DNA of 64,000 bases from Rhodocyclaceae bacterium (GCA_016791205.1 JAEUNH010000242.1:1-64000); one strand, 5' to 3'; positions 18,782 to 28,854 are shown, numbered from the stretch's first letter. The notes: generated by a model not told the origin, from the letters alone. A program made the numbers and translations.

Positions 18782-18868
18782 GGCGACCTCCTCAGGACAG
18801 GATTGGTCGGTCCGTCGCGTCGAGAGAGCGATGCAGGACATCGCGAACCGTTATGGGTTCACCATAGC

Positions 18869-21049
18869 TCAGAATTCGAGCGGGTCGACGTCGATGTGCC
18901 AGCGCAGGGACTTCGGCGCCTTCAGTTCGCGGATCGCCGCGACCCATGTGGCGAGGAAAGCCTGCAGCGCGGGCCGGCTGTGCGATTCGACGAGCAGCTG
19001 GGCGCGTTCAAGGTATGCCATCCGGTGCAGCCGCATCGGCACCGCGTCGTAGCGCGCCACCTCCGGGGACGGGAGGGCGTCGCCCGTCTCCTTGGCTGTC
19101 TTCAGGAAAGCGAGCGCCTGCTTCAGATCCGCCGCTTCGGCGCGCAGCATGGCCTGGTGGGTGAACGGCGGGAAGCCGGCGCGCTCGCGTTCCGCCAGTT
19201 GGGCGGCGGCAAAGGCGGCGAAGTCGTGCGCCGCCAGCGCACGGTAGAGCGGGTGGTCGGGATACTGCGTCTGGACCAGCACCTCGCCCGGCAACGCGGC
19301 GCGGCCGCTGCGGCCGCCGACCTGCATCAGCTGGCTGAACAGCCGTTCCGGCGCGCGGAAGTCGGCGGCGAACAGCGCCGCATCGGCGTTCAGCACGCCG
19401 ACCAGGGTGAGCAGCTGGAAGTCGTGACCCTTGGCCAGCATCTGGGTGCCGACCAGGATGTCGGCCTCCCCCTTGTGGATGGTCTCCAGCACGCCGTGCC
19501 AGCGGGACGGACTTTTTGTGCTGTCGCGGTCGACGCGCAGGATGCGCGCCTGCGGGAAGCGCGCCGCCAGCGCTTCCTCCAGCCGCTGCGTGCCGCGGCC
19601 GAAGGGGTGGATGTCCTGGTTGCCGCAGCTCGGGCAGGCGACGGGGATGCGCTCCTCGCGGCCGCAGTGGTGGCAGCGCAGGCGCCGATCTGACAGGTGC
19701 ACCACCATATTGGCCGCGCAACCGGTGCAGCGGCTGGCCCAGCCGCAGGCCGGACAGGCCAGTACCGGCGCATAGCCACGGCGGTTCAGAAAGATCAGGC
19801 TCTGCTCGCCGCGCTCCAGACGCGCCGCGATCGCCCGCAGCAAGTGCTCGCTCATGCCGTCCTGCAGTTTCTCGCGACGGATGTCGACGCAGCGCACCGC
19901 CGGCATCGCCTCCGCCACCGCCCGGCCCGTCAACTCGAGCAGGCGATAGCGGCCGGCCTGCGCCGCGGCCCAGCTCTCCAGCGAGGGCGTGGCCGAGCCG
20001 AGGACGATGGGAATGTTCCGCTGCTTGGCGCGCCACACCGCCACGTCGCGCGCCGAGTAGCGCATGCCTTCCTGCTGCTTGAATGAGGGGTCGTGTTCCT
20101 CGTCCACCACCACCAGGCCCAGGCGTGGCAGCGGGGTGAATACCGCCAGGCGGGTGCCGAGGACGATGTCGGCTTCGCCGTTCAGGGCCTGGAGAAAGCC
20201 TGCCGCCCGCGCGCCATCGGCCAGGCTGCTGTGCAGGCTGACCAGTCGCGCCCCGGGGAAGCGACCGCTCACCCTCGCCTCGAGCTGCGGCGTCAGGGCG
20301 ATCTCCGGAACCAACACCAAGGCTTGTGAGCCGCGCGCGAGCGCCTGCTCGATCAGCCGCAAATAGACCTCGGTCTTGCCGCTGCCGGTGACGCCGTGCA
20401 ATAAAAAGGCGGCGAAGCGGCCGAAGGCGCCCGCCGTTTCATCGACCGCGCGACGCTGCTCGTCGAGCAGCTCGGGTCCGGCGGCGGCATCCAGTCGGGG
20501 CGCCTCGACGACGACAGCCAGCCAGCCTTGCGCCAGCCATTCCGGCAGGCGCCTCGGCGCATCCGCGGAGACGCCGCGCAGTTCAGCGAACGACAAGGCT
20601 CCGGCAACTTCCGCCGCCGCCAGGGCGCGGGCGGCGATGCTGCGCGGCTTGAGATCCTTCAGCGCCAGCCGGCCGTCTTCCGTGATGCGAAACAAGCGCT
20701 GGTCCGACAGGCGCGGCAAGGCGTTGCGGCGGCGCAGCGCCGGCGGCAACGCCAGCGCGATGACTTCGCCGAGCGGATGCTGGTAGTAGCGGCTGCAGAA
20801 CTCCGCCAGCGCCAGCCAGTCCGCCGGAAAGGGCGGCGCGTCGCGCAGGATGGCGCGCACCGGCTTGAGTTTTTCCGGCGGCAAGTCGCTTTCCGATCGC
20901 ACTTCCAGAACGATGCCGATCTTCTCGCCGCGCCCGAACGGCACGCAGGCGCGCCGGCCGATGTCCTCCGCCGACGCATCGGCCGCGATGTAATCGAAGC
21001 TTTGCGGCAGCGGCACATCGAGCGCGACGCGGACAATCGGCGGATTCAT
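18869..21049 (-). CDS. priA: Primosomal helicase PriA
   Basis: Full-length PriA of 726 residues. The N-terminal DNA-binding domain contains VPFGRGEKIGIVLEV. Helicase motifs include Walker A GVTGSGKTE and the DEEH box in VVVDEEHDPSFKQQEG. A zinc module lies in the second helicase domain (CPACGWASRCTGC, then CHHCG and CPSCG). It reloads the replisome at stalled forks and recombination intermediates. It lies downstream of hemE on the same strand, separated by a 404-nt AT-rich gap. Confidence 0.97.
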   Translation of the reverse strand: MNPPIVRVALDVPLPQSFDYIAADASAEDIGRRACVPFGRGEKIGIVLEVRSESDLPPEKLKPVRAILRDAPPFPADWLALAEFCSRYYQHPLGEVIALALPPALRRRNALPRLSDQRLFRITEDGRLALKDLKPRSIAARALAAAEVAGALSFAELRGVSADAPRRLPEWLAQGWLAVVVEAPRLDAAAGPELLDEQRRAVDETAGAFGRFAAFLLHGVTGSGKTEVYLRLIEQALARGSQALVLVPEIALTPQLEARVSGRFPGARLVSLHSSLADGARAAGFLQALNGEADIVLGTRLAVFTPLPRLGLVVVDEEHDPSFKQQEGMRYSARDVAVWRAKQRNIPIVLGSATPSLESWAAAQAGRYRLLELTGRAVAEAMPAVRCVDIRREKLQDGMSEHLLRAIAARLERGEQSLIFLNRRGYAPVLACPACGWASRCTGCAANMVVHLSDRRLRCHHCGREERIPVACPSCGNQDIHPFGRGTQRLEEALAARFPQARILRVDRDSTKSPSRWHGVLETIHKGEADILVGTQMLAKGHDFQLLTLVGVLNADAALFAADFRAPERLFSQLMQVGGRSGRAALPGEVLVQTQYPDHPLYRALAAHDFAAFAAAQLAERERAGFPPFTHQAMLRAEAADLKQALAFLKTAKETGDALPSPEVARYDAVPMRLHRMAYLERAQLLVESHSRPALQAFLATWVAAIRELKAPKSLRWHIDVDPLEF

Positions 21050-21453
21050 TCTGGATTTTTTCGCGTGACGCTTGGCTTGGTTTCACATCTTCGCGCGAAG
21101 TATTGATATCGACGCTAAATACCTGCAATCAAAGCGCAATATTCTTGTCCACAAAATCTGTGGACAACTTTGTGGGAAATCGCCCCGGATTGGCCTTAAC
21201 TCCGCTATGGAAAAGGCTTTTTCTTTCTCTGCCCACAAATTAATCGGAATAAATATCAGTAAAAACAATAAGATGTAAATACAGGCGGAATACTGCCGAA
21301 ATGCCCTGGGAAGAGCCGTCCGGAACAGGCTCTTGTGCATAAGTCAAGACCTCCGAAGCGATTTCGGCACATTTTTTTGTGCGCATTTCGGGGCGCCCTT
21401 TTGCCGTGCCGCGCCCGGCCCTGCATTGAAAAGAGGCCGCGCCGAAAGCCGCG
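21050..21453. other. AT-rich intergenic region with DnaA-box-like sites
   Basis: This 404-nt gap between hemE and priA has no gene I can support. Its centre is far more AT-rich than the flanks. Two inverted 9-mers, TTGTCCACA (21145-21153) and TGTGGACAA (21159-21167), each differ from TTATCCACA by one base. A third site, TGTGCATAA (21334-21342), is an exact reverse complement of the box TTATGCACA. An imperfect hairpin with GCAC/GTGC around a T7 loop lies near 21365-21385. It probably holds the priA promoter. Whether DnaA binds here is untested. Confidence 0.5.
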
Positions 21454-22518
21454 TCAGGCCTTGAGTTCGCGGCTGTGCTCGTGCACCGCGGTCACCAGCG
21501 CCGCGACGTTTTCCGGCGGGGTGAACTGCGAAATGCCGTGGCCGAGATTGAAGACATGGCCGTCGTTCGGGCCGAAGGCATCGAGGATGGCGCGCGCTTC
21601 CTGGGCGATCTTCTCCGGCTGGGCGAACAGCGCCACCGGATCGAGGTTGCCCTGCAGCGCCACCTTGTCGCCGACGCGCCGGCGCGCCGCGCCGATGTCG
21701 GTGGTCCAGTCGAGGCCGACGGCATCGCAGCCGATCGCCGCAATATCTTCGAGCCATTGGCCGCCGCCCTTGGTGAACACGATGCTCGGGATGCGCGCCC
21801 CGTCGCGCTCGCGGGTCAGGCCGGCAACGATGCGCTGCAGGTAGGCCAGCGAGAACTCGCGGTAGGCACGGTGCGACAGCACGCCGCCCCAGGTATCGAA
21901 GAGCATCACCGCCTGGGCGCCGGCCTCGATCTGGGCGTTGAGGTAAGCGGTCACTGCCCTGGCATTCACCTCCAGCACGTGGTGCAGCAGGTCGGGCCGG
22001 TCGTAGAGCAGGGCCTTGATGGTGCGGAAGTCCTCGGAAGCGCCGCCCTCGATCATGTAGCAGGCCAGGGTGAACGGGCTGCCCGAGAAGCCGATCAGCG
22101 GCACCGAGTTGTCGAGCGCGCGGCGGATTTCCGCCACGGCGTCGATCACGTAGCGCAACTCCACCCCCGGATCGGGCACCACCAGGTTGCGGATCTCCCA
22201 TTCCTCGCGCAGCGGGCGCTCGAACTTCGGCCCCTCGCCCTCGGCGAAATACAGGCCGAGGCCCATGGCGTCGGGCACCGTGAGGATGTCGGAAAAGAGG
22301 ATCGCCGCGTCGAGCTCGTAGCGGGCCAGCGGCTGCAGGGTCACCTCGCAGGCCAGACGCGGGTTCTTGCAGAGGTCCATGAAGCTGCCGGCGCGGCGGC
22401 GGGTCTCGCAGTATTCCGGCAGGTAGCGGCCGGCCTGGCGCATCAGCCAGATCGGCGTGTAGTCGGTCGGCTGGCGCAGCAGGGCGCGCAGGAAGGTGTC
22501 GTTTTTCAGCTTGTTCAT
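21454..22518 (-). CDS. hemE: Uroporphyrinogen decarboxylase
   Basis: A 354-residue HemE with standard length. Signatures are the N-terminal [15 protein letters not shown] (substrate-binding arginines) and [13 protein letters not shown]. The conserved aspartate of the active site lies in [15 protein letters not shown], and the C-terminal NLGHGI with the conserved histidine is present. It decarboxylates the four acetate groups of uroporphyrinogen III to give coproporphyrinogen III. hemL is also in this window, far away on the same strand. Confidence 0.97.
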   Translation of the reverse strand: MNKLKNDTFLRALLRQPTDYTPIWLMRQAGRYLPEYCETRRRAGSFMDLCKNPRLACEVTLQPLARYELDAAILFSDILTVPDAMGLGLYFAEGEGPKFERPLREEWEIRNLVVPDPGVELRYVIDAVAEIRRALDNSVPLIGFSGSPFTLACYMIEGGASEDFRTIKALLYDRPDLLHHVLEVNARAVTAYLNAQIEAGAQAVMLFDTWGGVLSHRAYREFSLAYLQRIVAGLTRERDGARIPSIVFTKGGGQWLEDIAAIGCDAVGLDWTTDIGAARRRVGDKVALQGNLDPVALFAQPEKIAQEARAILDAFGPNDGHVFNLGHGISQFTPPENVAALVTAVHEHSRELKA

Positions 22519-22607
22519 CGGGCGAGTTTACCAGCACCGGCTTGTGGAGCGGGCGCAGCCCGCGAACCACCGTCACCCCCGTCTGCGTGGGCGGGGGATG
22601 GGGGTCG

Positions 22608-24068
22608 TCACTTTCTCCAGAAGGCGGGCGTCAGGACGACCAGCAGCGTAAAGATCTCCAGCCGGCCCAGCAGCATGGCGAAGCTGCACACCCAGGTCTG
22701 GAAGTCGGAGAGCACGGCGAAGGTCGTTGCCGGGCCGACCTGGTTGAGGCCGGGACCGGTGTTGTTGATGCAGGCCACCACGGCGGAAAAAGCAGTGACG
22801 ATATCCAGGCCGCTGGCCGACAGCATCAGCGTCATGGAGACGATGCTGACCATGTAGATGAAGCCGAAGGCCAGCACGGCGAAGACGATCTTGTTCTCCA
22901 CCATCTCCGCGCCCAGCTTGGTCTGGTGCACCGCGTTGGGGTGCATGGCGCGCAGCAGCTCGCGATGCACCTGCTTGTAGAGCAGGATGGCCCGCACCAT
23001 CTTGATGCCGCCGCCGGTCGAGCCGGAGCAGGTGGTGAAGCTGCAGAGGAAGAGCATCCACAGCGGCGCGAAGATCGGCCACAGGTTGTAGTCGGTGTTG
23101 GCATAGCCGGTGGTGGTGGCGATCGACACCACGTTGAAGGCCGAATAGCGCAGCGCCGTCCAGAAATCCGGGTAGACGCGCATCTCCCACAGGTACCAGG
23201 CGATGCCCAGCACGCTGGCGTACATCACGAACAGGAACCAGCGCACCTCCGGCTCGAAACGGTAGGGCGAAAAGCTGCGGTTGCGCAGGGCCAGGAAGTG
23301 GGTGGCGAAGTTCATGCCGGCCAGGGTCATGAAGAAGATCGTCACCGCCTCGACCGTCGCCGAGTCGAAGAAGCCGAAACTGGCGTCGTGGCTGGAGAAG
23401 CCGCCCAGCCCCATCACGGTGAAGGTGTGGATCAGCGCATCGCCCCAGCCCATGCCGGCCCAGGCCAGGGCCGGCAGGCAGGCGGCCGAGATCAGGAAAT
23501 ACACCAGCCAGAGGCCCTTGGCGGTCTCCGCCATGCGCGGGGTGAGCTTGGCGTCCTTCATCGGCCCGGGCGCCTCGGCCTTGAAGATCTGGCGGCCGCC
23601 GACGCCGAGCAGCGGCAGGATCGCCACCGCCAGCACGATCAGGCCCATGCCGCCCAGCCACACCAGCTCGGCCCGCCACAGGTTGATCGAGTAGGGCAGC
23701 GCATCCAGTCCCTCCAGCACCGTGGCGCCGGTGGTGGTGAGGCCCGAGACGGCCTCGAAGTAGGCGTCGGTGAAGCTGAGCCTGGGCCAGAAGTACACCA
23801 GCAGCGGCACGGTGGCGAAGGCCGGCAGGCCAGCCCACACCAGCACCACCAGCAGGAATCCGTCGCGCACCTTGAGCTCCTCGCGGTGGCGGCGGGTGGC
23901 GAACCAGAGCAGGGCCCCGCTGGCCAGCGACACGATGATGCCGTCGTCGTAGGCATGCTGGGCGCCGTCCTGATTGATCCAGGCCACCGCCAGCGGCAGC
24001 AGCATGGTGCCGCTGAAGATCAGCAGGATCAGCGCGAAGACGCGCAGGACCGACAGGGCATTGCTCAC
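22608..24068 (-). CDS. trkH: Potassium uptake protein TrkH
   Basis: A 486-residue membrane protein with the four-fold pore repeats of TrkH. Selectivity-filter-like segments are SGLTTTGATV, MGLGGFSSHD, SIATTTGYAN and NNTGPGL. It forms the transmembrane potassium channel that is gated by TrkA. Translation starts at GTG 24068, overlapping the trkA stop (GTGA), so it is coupled to its regulator. Confidence 0.95.
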   Translation of the reverse strand: MSNALSVLRVFALILLIFSGTMLLPLAVAWINQDGAQHAYDDGIIVSLASGALLWFATRRHREELKVRDGFLLVVLVWAGLPAFATVPLLVYFWPRLSFTDAYFEAVSGLTTTGATVLEGLDALPYSINLWRAELVWLGGMGLIVLAVAILPLLGVGGRQIFKAEAPGPMKDAKLTPRMAETAKGLWLVYFLISAACLPALAWAGMGWGDALIHTFTVMGLGGFSSHDASFGFFDSATVEAVTIFFMTLAGMNFATHFLALRNRSFSPYRFEPEVRWFLFVMYASVLGIAWYLWEMRVYPDFWTALRYSAFNVVSIATTTGYANTDYNLWPIFAPLWMLFLCSFTTCSGSTGGGIKMVRAILLYKQVHRELLRAMHPNAVHQTKLGAEMVENKIVFAVLAFGFIYMVSIVSMTLMLSASGLDIVTAFSAVVACINNTGPGLNQVGPATTFAVLSDFQTWVCSFAMLLGRLEIFTLLVVLTPAFWRK

Positions 24069-25492
24069 AGGAACCCCACCCCGACCGAGAACAGCTTCTC
24101 GACCTTCGGCACCAGGCGCTTCGAGACGACGAAGACGATGACATGGTCCTCGGCCCGGATCACCGTGTCGTGGTGGGCCATGATCACCTTGTATTCGGGC
24201 ACGCTGTCGGGATCTTCGGTGAACGCCGGCCGTTCCTTCGGCTGGACGCGGCGCACGATGGCGCCGATGGTGGCGCCCTTGATCACCGGCAGCTGCTCGA
24301 TCCTGCGGCCCACCACCTGGGAGGACTTTTCGTCGCCGTGCACCACCAGCTCCAGCGCCTCGGCGGCGCCGCGGCGCAGGCTGTGCACCGCCGCCACGTC
24401 GCCGCGCCGCACGTGGGCGAGCAGGGTGCCGATGGAGGTCTGCGCCGGCGAGATGGCGATGTCGATCTGGCCGCCCTGCACCAGGTCGGCGTAGGCGCGG
24501 CGGTTGATCAGCGCCGCCACCCGCTTGGCGCCCATCCGCTTGGCCAGCAGCGCCGCCATGATGTTGTTCTCGTCGTCGTTGGTGAGCGCCAGGAACAGGT
24601 CCATCTGGTCGACGTTCTCCTCGTCGAGCAGCTTCTCGTCGGTGGCGTCGCCTTGCAGCACCAGGGCGTTCCTGACGTTCTCGGCCAGCCACTCGGCGTG
24701 GCGCTTGTTGCGGTCGATCACCTTGACCTGGTAGTCGCCCTCGATGGCGCGCACCACCCGGTGGCCGATGTTGCCGCCGCCGGCGATCATGATCCGCTTG
24801 ACCGCCTTGTCCATGCGCCGCAGCTCGCGCATGACGCGGCGGATGTCCTTGGTCGCCGCCAGGCAGAACACTTCGTCGCCGGCCTCGATCACGGTGTCGC
24901 CCTCGGGCGTGACCGGGGTGTCGCGGCGGAAGATGGCGGCGATGCGGGCGTCGACCTGGGGGATGTGCTTGCGGATGTCCTTGAGCGGGTGGCCGACCAG
25001 GGGGCCGCCCTCGAAGGCCCGCACCGCCACCAGGCTGACCAGGCCGTCGGCGAACTCCAGCACCTGCAGGGCCTCGGGGAACTCGATCAGCTTGACGATG
25101 TAGTCGGTGACGATCTGCTCGGGACAGATGGAGAAATCGACCGCGAAGTTGGCGGCGTCGAAGAGGCCGGGATAGTCGGCGTAGTCCGTCGAGCGCACCC
25201 GGGCGATGCGGGTCGGCAGGTTGAACAGGGCATGCGCCGTCTTGCAGGCGCAGAGGTTGGTCTGGTCGCTCTGGGTCACGGCGATCAGCAGGTCGGCGTC
25301 GTCGGCGCCGGCCTGCTGCAGCACCGAGGGACTGGAGGCGTTGCCGGTGACGGTGCGCAGATCGAGCCGGTCCTGCAGCAGCGCCAGCCGGCTGGCATCG
25401 GTGTCGACGATGGTGATGTCGTTGGCCTCCGAGACCAGGCTCTCCGCCACCGAGGCGCCGACCTGGCCGGCGCCGAGGATGATGATTTTCAC
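24065..25492 (-). CDS. trkA: Trk system regulatory protein TrkA
   Basis: A 475-residue cytoplasmic protein with two RCK modules. The first Rossmann motif is [13 protein letters not shown] at the N-terminus; the second is IAGGGNIGHRV near 237. Each is followed by a TrkA-C domain. It binds NAD(H) and nucleotides and gates TrkH. GTG 25492 is the start, overlapping the ntrX stop as GTGA. The ntrY-ntrX-trkA-trkH order suggests the two-component system may influence potassium uptake, but the coupling could be only translational. Confidence 0.96.
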   Translation of the reverse strand: MKIIILGAGQVGASVAESLVSEANDITIVDTDASRLALLQDRLDLRTVTGNASSPSVLQQAGADDADLLIAVTQSDQTNLCACKTAHALFNLPTRIARVRSTDYADYPGLFDAANFAVDFSICPEQIVTDYIVKLIEFPEALQVLEFADGLVSLVAVRAFEGGPLVGHPLKDIRKHIPQVDARIAAIFRRDTPVTPEGDTVIEAGDEVFCLAATKDIRRVMRELRRMDKAVKRIMIAGGGNIGHRVVRAIEGDYQVKVIDRNKRHAEWLAENVRNALVLQGDATDEKLLDEENVDQMDLFLALTNDDENNIMAALLAKRMGAKRVAALINRRAYADLVQGGQIDIAISPAQTSIGTLLAHVRRGDVAAVHSLRRGAAEALELVVHGDEKSSQVVGRRIEQLPVIKGATIGAIVRRVQPKERPAFTEDPDSVPEYKVIMAHHDTVIRAEDHVIVFVVSKRLVPKVEKLFSVGVGFL

Positions 25493-26736
25493 TGTTCTTC
25501 CCCCTTGCGCCCGAGCGGGATGCCGAGCGCCTTGAGCTTGCGGTAGAGGTGGGTGCGCTCGAGGCCGGTCTTTTCCGCCAGGCGCGTCATGTTGCCGCCC
25601 TCGAGCTGCAGGTGGTGCTCGAAATAGACGCGCTCGAAGGCTTCGCGCGCCTCCCGCAGCGGCAGGTCGAGCGGCAGGGCCTGGGCCGCCGCCGAGGGCT
25701 GCGGCGCCAGCAGGCGCGAGACCTCCTCGCCGTCGATCTCCTCCTCCAGCGCCCCCAGCGCCAGCGAGCGCACGGCATTGCGCAGTTCGGCATAGCCGCC
25801 GCTCCAGGGATGGTTGCGCAGGGCGTTGAGTGCTGCCGTCGACAGCTGCCGCAGCGGCACTTCGCCGGCCTCGACGAGGTGGCCGAGGATCTGCCCGGCC
25901 AGTTCCGGCACCTCGTCCTTCAGCTCGGCCAGGCCCGGCGCGCCGAGGCTGACTTCGGCCAGGCGGCGGGCCAGCGCCTCGTCGAAGCCGGCCTGGGCCA
26001 GCTCGGCCGGCGTCTGGGTGCTGGCCGCCACCAGGCGCAGGTCGAATTTCTCCAGCCGGTCGAGGGCGAAGGCCAGGTTTTTCTGCTGCAGGCGGGAAAG
26101 GGCGGACAGCTCGCCGGCGAACAGCATCCCGCCGGCGGCCTGCTCGAGCATTTCCAGCGCCAGCGGCTGGCCGAGGCCGGCCAGGTCGAGCCAGGCCTTG
26201 CCCGGCGCCTGCAGGCTGCGGCCGGCCAGTTCGGCCAGGCTGCCCGGCCCGGTCTTGAGCATCAGCACGCGGCTCCTGGCCGCCACCTGGTCGAGGCGCT
26301 TCTTCAGGTCGCGCAGCGGGCCGGAGCGAGCGAAGGCGGCCAGGGTCAGCTCGCTGCGCCGTGTCGCGGCGACCGACTTTTGCAGGGCCCGCTTGACCGC
26401 CGCCAGCAGCTTCTGCAGGGCGATCGGCTTCTCGAGGAAGTCCTGGGCGCCGATGCGGGTGGCCTCCACCGCGGTGTCGATGGTGCCGTGGCCGGACATC
26501 ATCACCACCGGCATGCTGAGCTGGCCGGCCGCCGACCATTCCTTGAGGAGCGTGATGCCGTCGGTGTCGGGCATCCAGATGTCGAGCAGCACCAGGTCGG
26601 GGCGGGCATGGTTGCGCGCCGCCCGCGCCGCCGCCGCGTTCTCCGCCAGCTGCACGTCGTGGCCCTCGTCGCGGAGAATTTCCGAGAGCAGCTCGCGGAT
26701 GCCCACTTCGTCGTCGACTACCAGTATCTTCGCCAT
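25489..26736 (-). CDS. ntrX: NtrX-family response regulator with degenerate AAA+ domain
   Basis: A 415-residue protein. The receiver domain (1-120) is intact: DDE acid pocket, phosphorylatable aspartate in VLLDIWMP, lysine in FLEKPI. The middle region aligns in layout with a sigma54-activator AAA+ domain but lacks its machinery. Walker A is replaced by LKTGPGSLAEL, there is no GAFTGA loop, and Walker B reads GMLFAGELSAL. The C-terminal Fis-type HTH is kept (MTRLAEKTGLERTHLYRKLKALG). It cannot activate sigma54 by ATP hydrolysis and probably acts as a plain DNA-binding regulator. It is paired with the kinase NtrY. Confidence 0.88.
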   Translation of the reverse strand: MAKILVVDDEVGIRELLSEILRDEGHDVQLAENAAAARAARNHARPDLVLLDIWMPDTDGITLLKEWSAAGQLSMPVVMMSGHGTIDTAVEATRIGAQDFLEKPIALQKLLAAVKRALQKSVAATRRSELTLAAFARSGPLRDLKKRLDQVAARSRVLMLKTGPGSLAELAGRSLQAPGKAWLDLAGLGQPLALEMLEQAAGGMLFAGELSALSRLQQKNLAFALDRLEKFDLRLVAASTQTPAELAQAGFDEALARRLAEVSLGAPGLAELKDEVPELAGQILGHLVEAGEVPLRQLSTAALNALRNHPWSGGYAELRNAVRSLALGALEEEIDGEEVSRLLAPQPSAAAQALPLDLPLREAREAFERVYFEHHLQLEGGNMTRLAEKTGLERTHLYRKLKALGIPLGRKGEEQ

Positions 26737-26748
26737 CGCGTTCCGTTT

Positions 26749-28854
26749 CTATGCGGCCAAGGGCAGCCTGATCCTGACCTGCGCGCCGCGCGGCGCGGCG
26801 TTGGCGATCTCGATCTGGCCGTGATGCTCGTCGACGATCTTCTTGACGATCGCCAGGCCCAGGCCGGTGCCCGTGGCCTTGGTGGTGACGTAGGGCTCGA
26901 AGGCGCGGGCCAGGATTTCCTTCGGGAAGCCGCCGCCGTTGTCGCTCACCGTGAGCAGCGCGCCGCGCGCCTCGGGGCGCGTCGAGACGCGGATCTCCGG
27001 CGCGGCGGCTTCGAGCAGGGCGTCCTCGGCGTTGGCCACCAGGTTGTGGATCACCTGGCGCAGCTGCGCCGCGTCGCCGGCGACGCGCGGCAGGTTGTCG
27101 GCCAGCTCCACCGTGAGCCGCGCCCGCGAGGTCTCGTAGAGGCCAAGCACTTCCTCGACCAGGGCGTTGAGGTCGAGCGATCCGAGCTGCGGCGGCGGCA
27201 TGCGGGCGTAGTCGCGGAAGTCGTTCACCATGTGCTTCATGGCCTCGACCTGGTTCACGATGGTCTGGGTCGAGCGCTCCAGCATCTCGCGCTCGGCGCC
27301 GCCGAGCTTGTCGGCCAGTTTGTGCTGCAGGCGCTCGGCCGAGAGCTGGATCGGGGTGAGCGGGTTCTTGATCTCGTGGGCCAGGCGCCGCGCCACCTCG
27401 CCCCAGGCGGCCGAGCGCTGGGCGGCGATGAGCTGGGTGATGTCGTCGAACACCACCACGCAGCCGGCGCCGGAGGCCTCCGGCAGGCGGGTGCCGCGCA
27501 AGAGCAGCGCCTGCGGCACGCCGGCGCCGTTCTGCATCTCGATCTCGCGCTGCCATTCGCCGGAATGCTCGAGGCAGCCGGCGGCGATGGCGTCGCGCAG
27601 CTCGGCGTGGCGCGTCCAGGCGGAGAGCGGCCGGCCCTCGGCGTCGGCCAGGTCGTCGCGCAGGATGGCGCGGGCGCCGGCATTGGTGGCGCGCAGGCGG
27701 CCGTCGGCATCGAAGGCCAGCACGCCGGCGGACAGATTGCCCAGCACGCTTTCCAGATAGGTGCGGGCGGCTTCGGTTTCGGCGCGGCTCCTCTCGGCCT
27801 GGCCGCGCGCCTCGTCGAGCTGGCGCGTCATCTGGCTGAACTGCTGGGTCAGCACGCCCAGTTCGTCGCGGCTCGAGACGGTTTCGCGCGGCGAATAATC
27901 GCCGGCCGCCACCGCCTCGGTGCCGCGCGCCAGGATCGACAGCGGCGCGCTGAGCCGCCGCGCCAGCAGGAAGGCCAGGGCGATGGCGGTGAACAGGGAC
28001 AGCAGCAGCGCCAGGGTCAGCGTCAGGGTGTACATCCACTTCAGGCTGCCCTTGGCCAGCGACAGCTCCTGGTAATCGCGATAGGCCGCCTGCACGCTCT
28101 CGGCGCTGCCGGCGATGGAAGCCGGCACCGCCTGGGTGAGCTGCAGCACATTGGCTTCGCCGGTAAACGACAGGGAGGCTACCGGCACCAGGACGCGCAG
28201 GGTGAGCCCGCTGGCGGCCTCGCCCTCGACCACGCTGACGCTGCGGCCCTGGCGGGCCTGGCGCAGCTGCGACAGGCTGGGCAGGTCGGGCAGCAGGGCG
28301 ACCCGCTCGCCGGTGCTGCTGGCCAGCACCTGGCCGCTGGGCGAGAGCAGGGTGGCAGCCTGCACCCCGGTCTGTTCGCGCAGGCGGTTCAGGCGCAGCG
28401 AGCGCGAAGCGGCCGAGGCTTCGCCCAGGTCGAGCGCCATGGTCTGGGCCTTGTCGGTCAGGTCGGCCAGCAGGTAGTCGAGCGCGCTGCGGCCGAGGTT
28501 GAGGCCGCCCTCGAGCGCCTTGTCCACCCGCACGTCGAACCAGGACTCGATGCTTTTCACGGCGAACTGCAGCGAGACGGCGTACACCAGGGCGCCCGGC
28601 ACCACCGCCATCAGGGCGAACATCAGCATCAGGCGCAGCTTGAGGCGCGAGCCGAAGACTTCCGCGCGGTGCTCGCGCCAGAGCTGGCGCAGCTGCCACA
28701 GCACCAGGCCGAGCAGGATCGCCGCCACCGCCGCGGTGACGCCGAGCAGCAGCCGGTATTGGCCGGCGAAGAGCGCGGTGTTGGCCGAGGCCGAGGTCAG
28801 CAGGAACAGCAGGATGGCCGCCAGCGCCGCGCTGATGAACAGCACCCACCTCAT
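26749..28854 (-). CDS. ntrY: NtrY-like sensor histidine kinase
   Basis: A 701-residue membrane kinase. The N-terminal segments (VLFISAALAAILLFLL, LLLGVTAAVAAILLGLVLW and a third near LKLRLMLMFALMAVV) are followed by a periplasmic loop. Then come a further membrane segment, a HAMP domain (ARRLSAPLSILARGTEAVAAGDY), a PAS domain, the H-box RLAHEIKNPLTPIQ and an ATPase domain (N box VIHNLVANAEDAL, G boxes DNGGGF and GTGLGLAI). The start at 28854 overlaps the DUF4390 stop by 4 nt. It should phosphorylate the NtrX-like partner downstream. Confidence 0.93.
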   Translation of the reverse strand: MRWVLFISAALAAILLFLLTSASANTALFAGQYRLLLGVTAAVAAILLGLVLWQLRQLWREHRAEVFGSRLKLRLMLMFALMAVVPGALVYAVSLQFAVKSIESWFDVRVDKALEGGLNLGRSALDYLLADLTDKAQTMALDLGEASAASRSLRLNRLREQTGVQAATLLSPSGQVLASSTGERVALLPDLPSLSQLRQARQGRSVSVVEGEAASGLTLRVLVPVASLSFTGEANVLQLTQAVPASIAGSAESVQAAYRDYQELSLAKGSLKWMYTLTLTLALLLSLFTAIALAFLLARRLSAPLSILARGTEAVAAGDYSPRETVSSRDELGVLTQQFSQMTRQLDEARGQAERSRAETEAARTYLESVLGNLSAGVLAFDADGRLRATNAGARAILRDDLADAEGRPLSAWTRHAELRDAIAAGCLEHSGEWQREIEMQNGAGVPQALLLRGTRLPEASGAGCVVVFDDITQLIAAQRSAAWGEVARRLAHEIKNPLTPIQLSAERLQHKLADKLGGAEREMLERSTQTIVNQVEAMKHMVNDFRDYARMPPPQLGSLDLNALVEEVLGLYETSRARLTVELADNLPRVAGDAAQLRQVIHNLVANAEDALLEAAAPEIRVSTRPEARGALLTVSDNGGGFPKEILARAFEPYVTTKATGTGLGLAIVKKIVDEHHGQIEIANAAPRGAQVRIRLPLAA

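Noticed and set aside
17391..19693. Long plus-strand frames opposite the low-complexity gene and priA
   Set aside because: No ribosome site, no domain, and strongly biased composition; the minus strand has a signal peptide and the intact priA.
25489..26736. Calling the gene a normal sigma54-dependent activator
   Set aside because: The middle domain lacks Walker A, Walker B and GAFTGA, so sigma54 activation is not supported even though overall layout and neighbour match NtrX.
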